In this document: positions 1 through 9,200 of the stretch, one piece after another
Layout of the letters: each line of letters opens with the position of its first letter
How positions within the stretch are numbered: the stretch's first letter is position 1
DNA from: an uncultured Clostridia bacterium
GTDB taxonomy: Bacteria; Bacillota; Clostridia; Christensenellales; UBA1242
Assembly: GCA_934748015.1 (NCBI GenBank)
Contig: CAKVHF010000002.1
Location: 124,001-188,000 of the forward strand
DNA: 64,000 nt
Direction of reading: 5' to 3'
Notes under the pieces: model-generated
What the model saw: the letters and a program-made list of their open reading frames with translations, nothing else
Databases searched by the model: none
What the model was told of the DNA's origin: nothing
Program-made: the position numbers and the translations under genes

Positions 1-1598
1 AATATAACAATACTATAACAAAGTTGATAATCCCTAATACAATTACAAGTATAAAACATTCTGTATTCTATGGTTGTAGTAATCTAACTACAGTGTTTAT
101 CCCTAAGAGTGTTGTATCGATTGGTACGGGTGTATTTTCATCATGCAATAGTATTACAAGCATGATTGTAGAAGATGGTAACCCAGTTTATGATAGCCGA
201 AACAATTGTAATGCCATCATAGAGACCGCTACTGATACATTAGTAAGTGGATGCAACTATACAGTTATTCCTAACAGCGTTAAGTATCTAGGCGCAAACT
301 GTTTTGATCGTATGAAAGTAATGACAGAGATTGTTATCCCGGATAGTGTGCTTATAATAAAAACTTCTGCATTTAATTCTTGCTCTAATTTGACAAAAGT
401 CACTTTGCCAAAGAATTTAAAATACATTTATGATTATGCTTTTAATTCCACAAATATAGATGAGTTATATTTGCCTGCTACATGCACACACATAGGTCTG
501 TTATCGTTCGCAGGCACAAGAAATTTAACAAAAATAGGGGTTAGTCCTAACAATATTAAGTTTGACAGTAGAAGCAACTGCAATGCAGTTATAGAGACTG
601 CTACTAATAAGGTGGTGGTAGGATGTGTTAGCACAATTATCCCAGACAATGTCGAAGCGATAGGTGCTAATGCTTTCAATAGACAGACTGGGTTAACAAA
701 AGTAGTAATTTCCAAGGGTATCACAACAATAGATGCAACTGCATTTGCTAACTGTTACGAAATAGAAGAAATTGCTGTCGATAGTGCTAACACTACATTT
801 GATAGTAGAAACAATTGCAATGCTATCATCAATACTGCAAGCAATACTCTAGTCTATGGCTGTAAGAACACAATTATCCCTAGTACAGTCACAACAATCG
901 GAGAATATGCTTTCAAGGGGCTGACTACTCTTAAGTCAATAACCATCCCCAATGGGGTAACTAAGATATGTTTTAAGGCATTTAGTGAATCGGGTATAGG
1001 CAGTATAACCATCCCTAGCGGTGTCACGACTATTGAAGATCAAGCATTTGGTGGTTGTTCCGAACTATTTTATATCAATGTAGATAGTTCCAATACGGTA
1101 TTTGATAGCAGAAACAGTTGTAATGCAATTATAGAGACGGCAAGCAATACACTGGTTGCTGGCTGTAAGAATTCCACCATCCCAGATACTGTTACTGCAA
1201 TTGGCAGTTATGCCTTTACTTATATCTATGCTTTGACAAGTATCACTATACCCAATAGTGTAACCTTTATAGATCATGATGCTTTCTATCTGTGTGAGAA
1301 GTTAGCACAGGTTACATTGTCTAGCAACCTGGTTACAATAGGGGAGCAAGCCTTCTATGCGTGTTACAAGTTAAATAACGTTGTTATACCTGCAAGTGTA
1401 AAGTATATATATCGTAATGCATTTAATACAACAAGTGCATTAAAAAGCGTAGAATTTAAGGATGTTACTGGCTGGAAGTTGTATGACAATACTGATTATA
1501 CCAGTGGAACACCTGTGGATGTGTCCAGTACCGATTTCTTCCAAAATTCAACACTTCTTAAATCTGTGCATGTGGGCAAGTATTGGAAGAAAGGCTAA
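1..1598 (+). CDS. BspA-type leucine-rich-repeat surface protein, 5'-truncated by window edge
   Basis: The reading frame is open to base 3, so the true start lies outside the window; the TTG at 24 is only an internal codon. The protein is built of LRR_5 (BspA/TpLRR) repeats of the form IP..V..IG..AF..C..L. They are interrupted four times by a longer module with the core DSRNNCNAIIETASNTLV followed by GC.NT.IP. It ends in a short cap, GWKLYDN...STDFFQNSTLLK, then YWKKG. The same module and cap occur in the complete paralogue at 43869-46415, which suggests the missing N-terminus is a membrane anchor. BspA-like proteins are typically surface proteins that bind host or bacterial ligands; that role is inferred here. 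Family call is confident; ligand unknown. Confidence 0.88.
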   Translation, partial: YNNTITKLIIPNTITSIKHSVFYGCSNLTTVFIPKSVVSIGTGVFSSCNSITSMIVEDGNPVYDSRNNCNAIIETATDTLVSGCNYTVIPNSVKYLGANCFDRMKVMTEIVIPDSVLIIKTSAFNSCSNLTKVTLPKNLKYIYDYAFNSTNIDELYLPATCTHIGLLSFAGTRNLTKIGVSPNNIKFDSRSNCNAVIETATNKVVVGCVSTIIPDNVEAIGANAFNRQTGLTKVVISKGITTIDATAFANCYEIEEIAVDSANTTFDSRNNCNAIINTASNTLVYGCKNTIIPSTVTTIGEYAFKGLTTLKSITIPNGVTKICFKAFSESGIGSITIPSGVTTIEDQAFGGCSELFYINVDSSNTVFDSRNSCNAIIETASNTLVAGCKNSTIPDTVTAIGSYAFTYIYALTSITIPNSVTFIDHDAFYLCEKLAQVTLSSNLVTIGEQAFYACYKLNNVVIPASVKYIYRNAFNTTSALKSVEFKDVTGWKLYDNTDYTSGTPVDVSSTDFFQNSTLLKSVHVGKYWKKG

Positions 1599-1628
1599 TA
1601 TGTAGTAATACACAACAAGGATAAAACA

Positions 1629-1663
1629 AAAAAATCAAACAACAGAAATGTTTGATTTTTTTT
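1629..1663. terminator. bidirectional intrinsic terminator
   Basis: A perfect stem AAATCAAACA / TGTTTGATTT with a 7-nt loop is flanked by an A-run on the left and a T-run on the right. It can therefore stop both the BspA gene from the left and the minus-strand kinase-like operon from the right. The rest of 1599-1793 shows nothing else. Confidence 0.85.
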
Positions 1664-1793
1664 GTACACAATTGATTATAAAGTCATTAGTTATTTATAA
1701 TTTTTTAGTAAGTCGCAGATTGAGCAAAAACTAACTTTGGGTTAATGTAATAATTCACATCTTATGCAATGTTTTGCTGGATATCCTTCCGAT

Positions 1794-3155
1794 TTACATG
1801 CAGATGCCGGTGTCCTCGTAGGTGTTGTTGTCAAATATGTCTGATATTTTGCCAAGTGTAGTTATATTATCTTTAGTGGAGTGTGGCATGTTATATTCTG
1901 CACCTAATAGGTTGGTGTCTACAACCGATTGTCTTAGCCCAAATAGTTCTTTGTCAGAATATAACACCTTAGAGATGTTATAGTTGGTTCTGTTAATATA
2001 TGATTGCGCTAAGGTTTCTTCGCCATTGAATGCGTCCAGAATTGTCTCATATATTATGCTAGGTTTGTCATCTGTTTCAGTCAAAGACTGCACCATGTTT
2101 TCTAAGAAATCGTTATATGCAATTGGATCGTTTTCGTGCATCAGTTTTAGGCTATTGGTTAGTTCGTATGTATCGTTATATGAAGAATAATAACCGACAA
2201 ATTCCATGTCGAAATTGGGTGCAAAACGAATTGTTTTCTCTTCTTCATTAACAAGAAATCCTGTATTGTAAGTGGCAAAATCATCATCTTGCAAGATATA
2301 TCTGCGTGATATATAAGATTTGTAAAAATCGGTCAAAATTTGGCATTTATCGCTATCTTTTGAGTCAAAATTGTATGTTCTGCATGTTCGGTCATACATG
2401 TCGGGTATATAGCGGGACCACTCGTATATACAGTCGTATTCTGAGTTCTTAGCAATGCCATATTTGCTGATGTCGCAGAAATGTATAAGCTTCTCATTTT
2501 CGCCAATGAAATTAACGGACAAGTTACATAATTTTGGGGCTATTGTGTTATTATCCTCTATAGTTGGCAAGTATGTTATACATGCTTGGTTGTATGATGT
2601 TGGGACGTGCAAAACATTCAATATTTTGGACGAAACCTCTTCTGCTTTAGCAAACTGGACATTGTTAAGAGGTAGTACAATTCGTTTGCTAACCACGCTA
2701 ATATTGCCTACTTCGCTTGGGTCAGAAATGTTGCCTAAATGTGTAACATAATATGAATTGTTGCTTGCGATATCGCTTAACATATCGCCCATGCTATCGG
2801 GCTTAATTGTAAGAAATTCTTTCACGCCCTTGCCGTTAAGTCCCTTTCTTCCGATAGGCGCAGTTAGGTCTTTCTTAGGGTCAAGGGTAGATAGTCTAGG
2901 AAGACTTCGTGCAACATGTTCGGAGGCGTCAAGATTGATTATTTTAGGGTTTTTTTGGGCTCTTATGTCGGCAAAGACTTCGTTAATTGTCTGCACATTT
3001 TTGGATCTATCACGATTGATATCGTAGTAGGTCTCTAGGGCAAAAATCTTGCGTTTGTATGCGTCTCTATTAGTTATTTTGTTATATAGTTGTGAAAAAA
3101 TATTGGATGCCATTTTGCCGTTTTTGCTTTTCAAATAATTTTCAACTATTCCCAT
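1794..3155 (-). CDS. HipA/CtkA-like kinase-fold protein, paralogue A (inferred)
   Basis: A 453-residue soluble protein, the last gene of a three-paralogue minus-strand operon. A conserved pattern fits a divergent protein-kinase fold of the HipA/CtkA type. Candidate ATP-binding Lys is K157 in VVSK. Candidate helix-C acid is E172/E173 followed by SKILNVLHVPTSYN. The catalytic-loop pattern is D292-F-A-T-Y-N297, and the metal-binding Asp is D316 in APNFDMEF. HipA-type kinases show Asp, Asn five residues on, and a second Asp about 18 further; here the gaps are 5 and 19. Other shared blocks are LSVNFIGENEK and FYKSYISRRYIL. The start is supported by an AAAGGAAAGG ribosome site on the minus strand. 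No toxin/antitoxin partner or HTH is seen. CotH-type kinases share a similar N...D pattern and are the main alternative. Confidence 0.45.
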   Translation of the reverse strand: MGIVENYLKSKNGKMASNIFSQLYNKITNRDAYKRKIFALETYYDINRDRSKNVQTINEVFADIRAQKNPKIINLDASEHVARSLPRLSTLDPKKDLTAPIGRKGLNGKGVKEFLTIKPDSMGDMLSDIASNNSYYVTHLGNISDPSEVGNISVVSKRIVLPLNNVQFAKAEEVSSKILNVLHVPTSYNQACITYLPTIEDNNTIAPKLCNLSVNFIGENEKLIHFCDISKYGIAKNSEYDCIYEWSRYIPDMYDRTCRTYNFDSKDSDKCQILTDFYKSYISRRYILQDDDFATYNTGFLVNEEEKTIRFAPNFDMEFVGYYSSYNDTYELTNSLKLMHENDPIAYNDFLENMVQSLTETDDKPSIIYETILDAFNGEETLAQSYINRTNYNISKVLYSDKELFGLRQSVVDTNLLGAEYNMPHSTKDNITTLGKISDIFDNNTYEDTGICM

Positions 3156-3336
3156 GTTGCATTACCTTTCCTTTTGTAGATTTTTTTTGCTTGATATGCT
3201 CAAGTGTTAGTAGACTTAGGCACAATTGTATTGTTGATTATAGTAACATTGTGCTAGCGATATAAGTTAGCATTTTTCACCCAATATCTGCCGAGCTTGG
3301 TGCTTAAATAATTAACTAAAAAACTATTAAACACAA

Positions 3337-4611
3337 TTAGTCGTCTAGCACTAGTCCGTGTTCGTCATTATGGATATCTTGTGGGGTTATGCCACGTGCT
3401 AGTATTTTGTCATATTCTAGGATGTTATCAATGTTATGTCGCACTGCGCTGTAGTGTTCGTCAACATATTTCTCTACTCCGTTGCAACAATCCATGATAT
3501 CTTTCTCGATAGGTGACACATTGGTGGTGGCGTCTGGAGTGATAGATGATTGAAGTAGGCTGATATAGTCTTCGTAAGCATCTTTATCGTGTTGCTTATA
3601 TAGATATAGCGAGTGCAATAGGTCGGACTTGTCAGCATGTCCGCCAGCGAACTCCATATCGAAGTTGGGAGCAAGGGTCACTTTGTCAGTATCTCTGTTG
3701 TATATCAATCCGCTATTGTAAGCGGAGAAGTCGCTATCGTTGAGAATATATGCTCTAGAGATGTATGACTTGTAGAAGTCCGACATGAAGTTATGCACAT
3801 CTTCTTTGCTCTGCTTGCAGTGGTTATCTTTTGCGACATTTCTAGTAGCTTTCTCCATCTTTGTTACCCATTCGTCAATAGGGTGCATAGTGTTAGAATC
3901 AACATTGAAGCCAACATGCTGTAGGGCGTCCGATGTTGTATAAAACTTCTCATTTTGCCCCAAAAAGTTGACGGAAAGTATGGTATAGTTAGGGGATACG
4001 GCTGGTGGCTCATAATTGTTGGATACATTGGTGATACATGTCCTATTATACACTGTTGGGACACCTAGAGTATGCAGAATTCTACTCCCCATCTCTTCTG
4101 TCATGGCATAGCCGATCTCGCCAATAGGCATAATTATCAACTTAGATAGCACACATATTTTGTCTGGTGTAGTGCTAGATTTATACAACGAATCGCCCAA
4201 ATATGTTTTGTAACTAGAGTGATGGTTGCTTGTTAGGTCTTGCATTAGATCACTGAAAGCATTGGAATTAACTAGCATAAATTCTTTGGTGCATCTTCCT
4301 GCCATGTTTTTGCGGTTAAGTGCTGTTGTAACATAGTCCATTTGAGGGTCAAGGTCTTGCATTTTTGCAAAACCATCCACTGCGGTCTGGATACTATCTC
4401 TGTCTGTCTGAAACCACGATGTGTTAAGGTCTCTTATATAGTCGTCAATTGTCATAATAGAAGCTTTCTCGTTACTTAACACGTTATAATAAGTTTCGAA
4501 CTTATTTGAATTTTTGCCCACATATAGTCCGACTTCTTTGCTGGCTTCTTCATGTCTATTGATGCCTAGTCTTTGTGCTAAGTTGTCTAGAAATTTTTGC
4601 GCTATATTCAT
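3337..4611 (-). CDS. HipA/CtkA-like kinase-fold protein, paralogue B (inferred)
   Basis: A 424-residue paralogue of the genes on either side. Candidate active-site residues align with its siblings: K157 in VLSK, E172/E173 before MGSRILHTLGVPTVYN, D294-F-S-A-Y-N299, and D318 in LAPNFDMEF. The spacing D+5=N and N+19=D is identical in all three copies. It also shares LSVNFLGQNEK and FYKSYISRAYIL. It begins 37 bp downstream of paralogue C and is followed 181 bp later by paralogue A, so the three are probably co-transcribed from the promoter at 5798-5827. No signal peptide or membrane segment. Function not established; the kinase fold is inferred from motif spacing only. Confidence 0.45.
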   Translation of the reverse strand: MNIAQKFLDNLAQRLGINRHEEASKEVGLYVGKNSNKFETYYNVLSNEKASIMTIDDYIRDLNTSWFQTDRDSIQTAVDGFAKMQDLDPQMDYVTTALNRKNMAGRCTKEFMLVNSNAFSDLMQDLTSNHHSSYKTYLGDSLYKSSTTPDKICVLSKLIIMPIGEIGYAMTEEMGSRILHTLGVPTVYNRTCITNVSNNYEPPAVSPNYTILSVNFLGQNEKFYTTSDALQHVGFNVDSNTMHPIDEWVTKMEKATRNVAKDNHCKQSKEDVHNFMSDFYKSYISRAYILNDSDFSAYNSGLIYNRDTDKVTLAPNFDMEFAGGHADKSDLLHSLYLYKQHDKDAYEDYISLLQSSITPDATTNVSPIEKDIMDCCNGVEKYVDEHYSAVRHNIDNILEYDKILARGITPQDIHNDEHGLVLDD

Positions 4612-4648
4612 AGTTTTCTCCTTTGTTGTAAGGGTTTATTTCGCTGGG

Positions 4649-5749
4649 TTACATTTCTTTGGTTTTGCATATATCTTGATAGTAGCAATTGGCTACATTG
4701 CGGTAGTTGTCTATCAAATTATTTTCTACATCCAGTGTTAAAGATATATCATCGCCCGCATTGCTTCGGATTATTTTGCAAGCCTCGCTGTTGTGGGTGC
4801 ATTTGCCGTCAACTGTCATCATTTCGTTGACAGCGTCAATGTGTGATTTCAACTCTTCTGGCCAGTGCTTGTTAAGAAATCTTAGTATTGGTTCTGGGTC
4901 GCCAATGCATCTGCCGAAACAGTATTCCATATCAAAGTTAGGAGCAAGTCTAAGGGTACGATTGGTGGTGTCTTCTATTACACCAGCATTGTGTCCAGCA
5001 TAATCGTTGTCGCCCATTATGTAACGTCTGTCCAGTTCGTCCATAGTGACGCCTTTGATTATGTCTATGAAGGTAGCCATGGCATCTTTCTGAACAGACT
5101 GATTGTTGATATTGCGATATGACATGTTGTAGTCAAATATGAAATTGTTAAGTTCGCAACTATTGTATTGTTCCCAGATAGGGGACAATGCACTGAAGCA
5201 TACTTTGCAATCTTCGAAAGTATAGAATTTGTGACCATCTGGCAGAAAGTTAGTGGAAAGTAGATGATAAGGTCTCTCAGCATCGTTAGGATCAACTGCA
5301 ATGGAATTGTACACAGTTGGTCGACCCATGCGGTTAAGTAGCCTACTAGCAAATACCTCGGTTAGTGCATCTATAGCATCCTTCTTGGCATATCTAAGAT
5401 GCTTGTCCACAACGGGGATAGTGGATATATCATCCATCGCCATAACAGTGTCGTTGCTATATGTCACATAATTACTGTCCCCAGAATTAAGAGTATCAAT
5501 CAGTCCCATCACAAATATGCTTGGGACATGGTGAAAAGTCTTCTCGTTAATGCCATTCAATTCTTGACCATTGATGGTGTATGCAATGTCATCTTGCTGG
5601 GACATCTTAGGAAGACTATCATAGATCTTATCAATCGCAGAGTTGTCTATCATGTATGGATTATAATGGACGCTCTGGACATTGCCTTGAATGCTTTCTT
5701 TTGCATTTTTGTTTTTGCTAAAAATATTGCTTAACAATTCTTTGATCAT
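4649..5749 (-). CDS. HipA/CtkA-like kinase-fold protein, paralogue C (inferred)
   Basis: A 366-residue protein, first gene of the three-paralogue operon. The ATG at 5749 is chosen because AAAGGAGG lies just upstream; the frame stays open a further 30 codons without a ribosome site. This copy looks closest to a canonical kinase loop. K116 lies in VVDKHLR, E131 in TEVFASRLLNRMGRPTVYN, the loop is D249-Y-A-G-H-N254, and D273 is in LAPNFDMEYCFG. Paralogues A and B have Tyr where this one has His before the Asn. It is about 60-90 residues shorter at the N-terminus than its siblings. The substrate is unknown and no partner gene is obvious; the neighbour across the divergent intergenic region is the giant surface protein. 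Confidence 0.48.
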   Translation of the reverse strand: MIKELLSNIFSKNKNAKESIQGNVQSVHYNPYMIDNSAIDKIYDSLPKMSQQDDIAYTINGQELNGINEKTFHHVPSIFVMGLIDTLNSGDSNYVTYSNDTVMAMDDISTIPVVDKHLRYAKKDAIDALTEVFASRLLNRMGRPTVYNSIAVDPNDAERPYHLLSTNFLPDGHKFYTFEDCKVCFSALSPIWEQYNSCELNNFIFDYNMSYRNINNQSVQKDAMATFIDIIKGVTMDELDRRYIMGDNDYAGHNAGVIEDTTNRTLRLAPNFDMEYCFGRCIGDPEPILRFLNKHWPEELKSHIDAVNEMMTVDGKCTHNSEACKIIRSNAGDDISLTLDVENNLIDNYRNVANCYYQDICKTKEM

Positions 5750-5797
5750 CGCCTGTCCTCCTTTATGTTTTTTTTGCCACATATTACTTATTATATA

Positions 5798-5827
5798 ATT
5801 ATAACATATTTTACCCCACAATTGCAA
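5798..5827 (-). promoter_or_regulatory. sigma-A-type promoter of kinase-like trio
   Basis: Reading the minus strand, TTGCAA (5827-5822) is followed after 18 bp by a perfect TATAAT (5803-5798). It lies about 50 bp upstream of the paralogue C start. Confidence 0.7.
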
Positions 5828-5839
5828 TACTTGGCACAC

Positions 5840-6280
5840 AGTCTATTTTGGGCATAGCAAAATCTCCCCCAAAATAACGTCCATGTGGGATGTAGCGAAC
5901 CCTAAATGTTAGGCAATTTCAGATTATTAACTTCACAAAAATAAGTTAGCAGATTGATAAGAAAAAGTTATCCACAAAAGGTGTAAAAATGTGCAAAACT
6001 GGCATACAAAAAAGGATAAAATTGCTATAAAAACATGCGTCTAAAGGTTACCTTCTTATATATAAATATATAAATTTACTATTTTGTTACATAATGCAAA
6101 TAATTTGACAAATTATGTAATATTTTGTAATCTTATCTTGAGATAAGATTTCTTCATAAGTGATAGAGGAAATCAATATCTACATTAGGCAAACAAAAAA
6201 CAACTAAAGTAAGTAAAAAATATAGATACTTTTCAGTTGTTTTGTTCAAAATATATATAGTAGAGCGAGGGGAAGGAAAA
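5840..6280 (+). promoter_or_regulatory. divergent intergenic region with DnaA box and leader hairpins before the giant gene
   Basis: No gene is seen here. A perfect DnaA box TTATCCACA lies at 5968-5976. TTGACA is at 6105-6110 but without a convincing -10. A 9-bp stem AATCTTATC / GATAAGATT lies at 6129-6150. A larger imperfect hairpin at 6197-6243 pairs AAAACAACT with AGTTGTTTT plus AAAGTA with TACTTT, and ends in a T-rich run just before the ribosome site at 6266-6277. The second hairpin could act as an attenuator for the giant gene; that is inference. Confidence 0.5.
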
Positions 6281-9200
6281 ATGGAATACGAATCTACCGA
6301 AGCGAAAAAATTAGTTAGTCTACTGGAGACAAGTGAGTCGCAAGAGAAAGCGTACTGGTTATCTAGGACACGTAGGGCAATAGTTATATGGTCTATTGTT
6401 TTTGTTCTTTTGGCACTAAGTGTAACCTTCATTGTGCTAGGCTTGAGTGAAAGGAGCAGATACATTGACTTCAAGCTTCATTATATCAAGTACGATGATG
6501 ATGAGGCAAGAACTGATATTTACTCCGGTATGGAGGAAAGGCGTGCAACGATATATGATACGATCGACAACATTGCACCTCCTGACAATGTAGAGGGGTA
6601 TGACTTCACTGGCAACTATTACAACTCTTCCAACTACGAGGTTGTTGTTAAGCCAGAGTCTAATGTTAAGGAGAGTCTTACTTACGAGAACTCTTTATAC
6701 ATGCAGTACGAGTTGGGTCATTATAAGTTGACTATTGAGACTGGTGTGGGCAGTACTGAGAGATTTGAGACGCCAGAAGGGGCTGTTGGATATAACAAGT
6801 TGATGTTCATAACTCCGCAGGATCTTCAATCTAGCAGTGCCAATAACTTTGTAGGCAAGTGGTTAGATTATAACGACACCAAGAGTGTAACATATGTGGG
6901 CAATAACCTACTTAACATGTATTCGCTTAATAACGCAGTAGTAGCAAGAGACAATAGCACCGCTAGTGGATACAGAGTTCAAGACTATGATGGCAAGTCC
7001 AACAATCACATATATGGCTTCAAGACCAACATTGGTGGCAAAGAGGTTCAGTACATAATCACTGAGGCATATTATGTCAATGATGGCGAGAAACCGGGAG
7101 ATAGTGGTGTAACAATTCGTTCAACATATCTTGTAGAGAAGAAGATAGGTGGTGAGACCGTCCTTAAGAACTTTGCTAATGGTTATAAGCCAGTATTTAC
7201 AAAAGACAAGCAGGGCAATGAAACAACAGTGCCTGAATACGAGTATTATAACGGCAAGTACATATACAAGGCTCGAATGGAAAATGGCAAACCTCTTATG
7301 ATCGACATAACTAGCGAGAAGGATAATGCAAATGCTTTCCGTATGCCAGGCAAAGACACCGTTGTCAATGTTTGGTGGGAAGCGGACGATAGATATGTCG
7401 TAATCGTAGACACAGTGGATGAGTATTCTAAGAATGTGATTTTTGGCAACAAAGATAATGCTACTATCTTGAATAATTACAACCTATCCTACGATACTGT
7501 AGGAGGATATATCACAGATGCTAGGAATAATGGTGAGAATAATGACTGGACCACGCTATTAGATGACTATAGACAATATGATATTGACTGGTCAAATGCG
7601 ATTGTTATCCCGAAAGATATTGGTCAAAACAATGTGGGAACATTGGTTAGTTCTTATGTTCAAGATTATTCTGGCAAATTGTCGCAAAAGGGCACAACGG
7701 GAAATCACTACTACCCAGTAAGCAAGTTGGGTTATAACCGAAATGCATGGGAGATATACAGCAAGGATGCCAGTGGCAACTGGGGTTGGAAAAGAGTAGA
7801 GTATGACACCAATATCAACTCTGACATCAATAAGGAAGTATGTATCTTGATACGTCCTGTATGGTTGGTGGAGTCTGTAAGATATATATACAGTGTAGAT
7901 AGTAGTAGTGGCACAAAGATCAATGTTAACAATTCGCTTAGTTCATATCCGGGATATGGCTCTGCTAGTGCACAAACATATGTAGCAATGAAATCCGCCA
8001 TGGTTAATGCCAATGACAATAGATATCTTGTCAATTCCAACGCGAACAATATTGAAGCTGTTCCAGTTATTGCAAGAGGTGGATATAGTTTCGTAGGTTG
8101 GCAGATCCCTAGCAAATATGAGATGAGATATAACAATTCGATCGGTGTGTCCAACATGGGATATGCAGACATTGTTAGTAGTAAGGGAACTACAGAGTAT
8201 CGCAATATTATCATCGAGCAACCTAGCATTGCTTGCCAATATGTAGGTGTTGAGTCTCTTGAATGGAAGGTTGTCGAGAATGGTGATTGGGTCAAGGCAA
8301 CTAGTAGCAATGCTAGCAACAAGAATCTGTACATGGGTGAGGCTACTATAGAAGAGAGTGGTGCTTTGGTGTACTATAGGTTCTACTACTTTGGCACTTA
8401 TGACCAATTGACTAGTGATACTCAGGTTATAACCAAGATCCCTTATGGATATTATGTAAGGACAATGGAGACAAGTAGTTCGGGCGAAGCTGTATGGAAG
8501 AAAGCAACTGAGATGAGATTGTCACCAGTATGGGAGATAATAGATTATCACATCACTTTGGACTACAATATCACAACAACCAACGATGGGGTTGAGGTTA
8601 AGTCAGAAGACGAGTTGTTATTAAAGAATAATAATGGCGAATATGTAGAGAGTGCCTATGGCGTACTATATGGTGTAAGAGATTATACTAAGCCAACCGA
8701 TCCAGATGATATAGTTAAGGAAGCAATCAATGACATAAATGTAGAGACAGGATTTGTTAAAGTATACAATATCGGCAACTCGATTACTTTGCCGGGTACT
8801 GCCCAGTTATATCGTAGGGGTTATACACTTGTTGGTTATGATATTCTAGAAAAAGTAAATAATGGAAATGGGGAAAGTGTCTGGGTTAAAAATGAGGAAA
8901 AGAGCAAAAAAGTAAGCGATAGCCTAGGTGCTAGCAATATTAAGATCAATGGCACAGATGGTGTAGTGAAAGATCTGTATGGCGACATTGTCTTTAAGGC
9001 AATTTGGAAACAGAAAGAGTACACAACCGAAACCAAGACAACACCTAGCAAGGATGATACCACCGGCAATATTGCTCTATTGCAAGGAACAACCAATATC
9101 GCATATAGCAAGAATGACAAGGTTATTAACCAAAGTACGTATGTTGCATTGCTTAATGGTTCGGAATTCTCATTTGTAGATCAATCTACTCGTAGAAATA

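Noticed and set aside
1794..5749. Classical HipBA toxin-antitoxin module
   Set aside because: No small HTH antitoxin gene precedes any of the three paralogues, and the kinase assignment itself is only inferred.
7732..8334. Long open frame on the minus strand inside the giant gene
   Set aside because: It lies wholly within a well-supported plus-strand gene, has no ribosome site and encodes biased Leu/Ser/Thr sequence typical of an antisense shadow.
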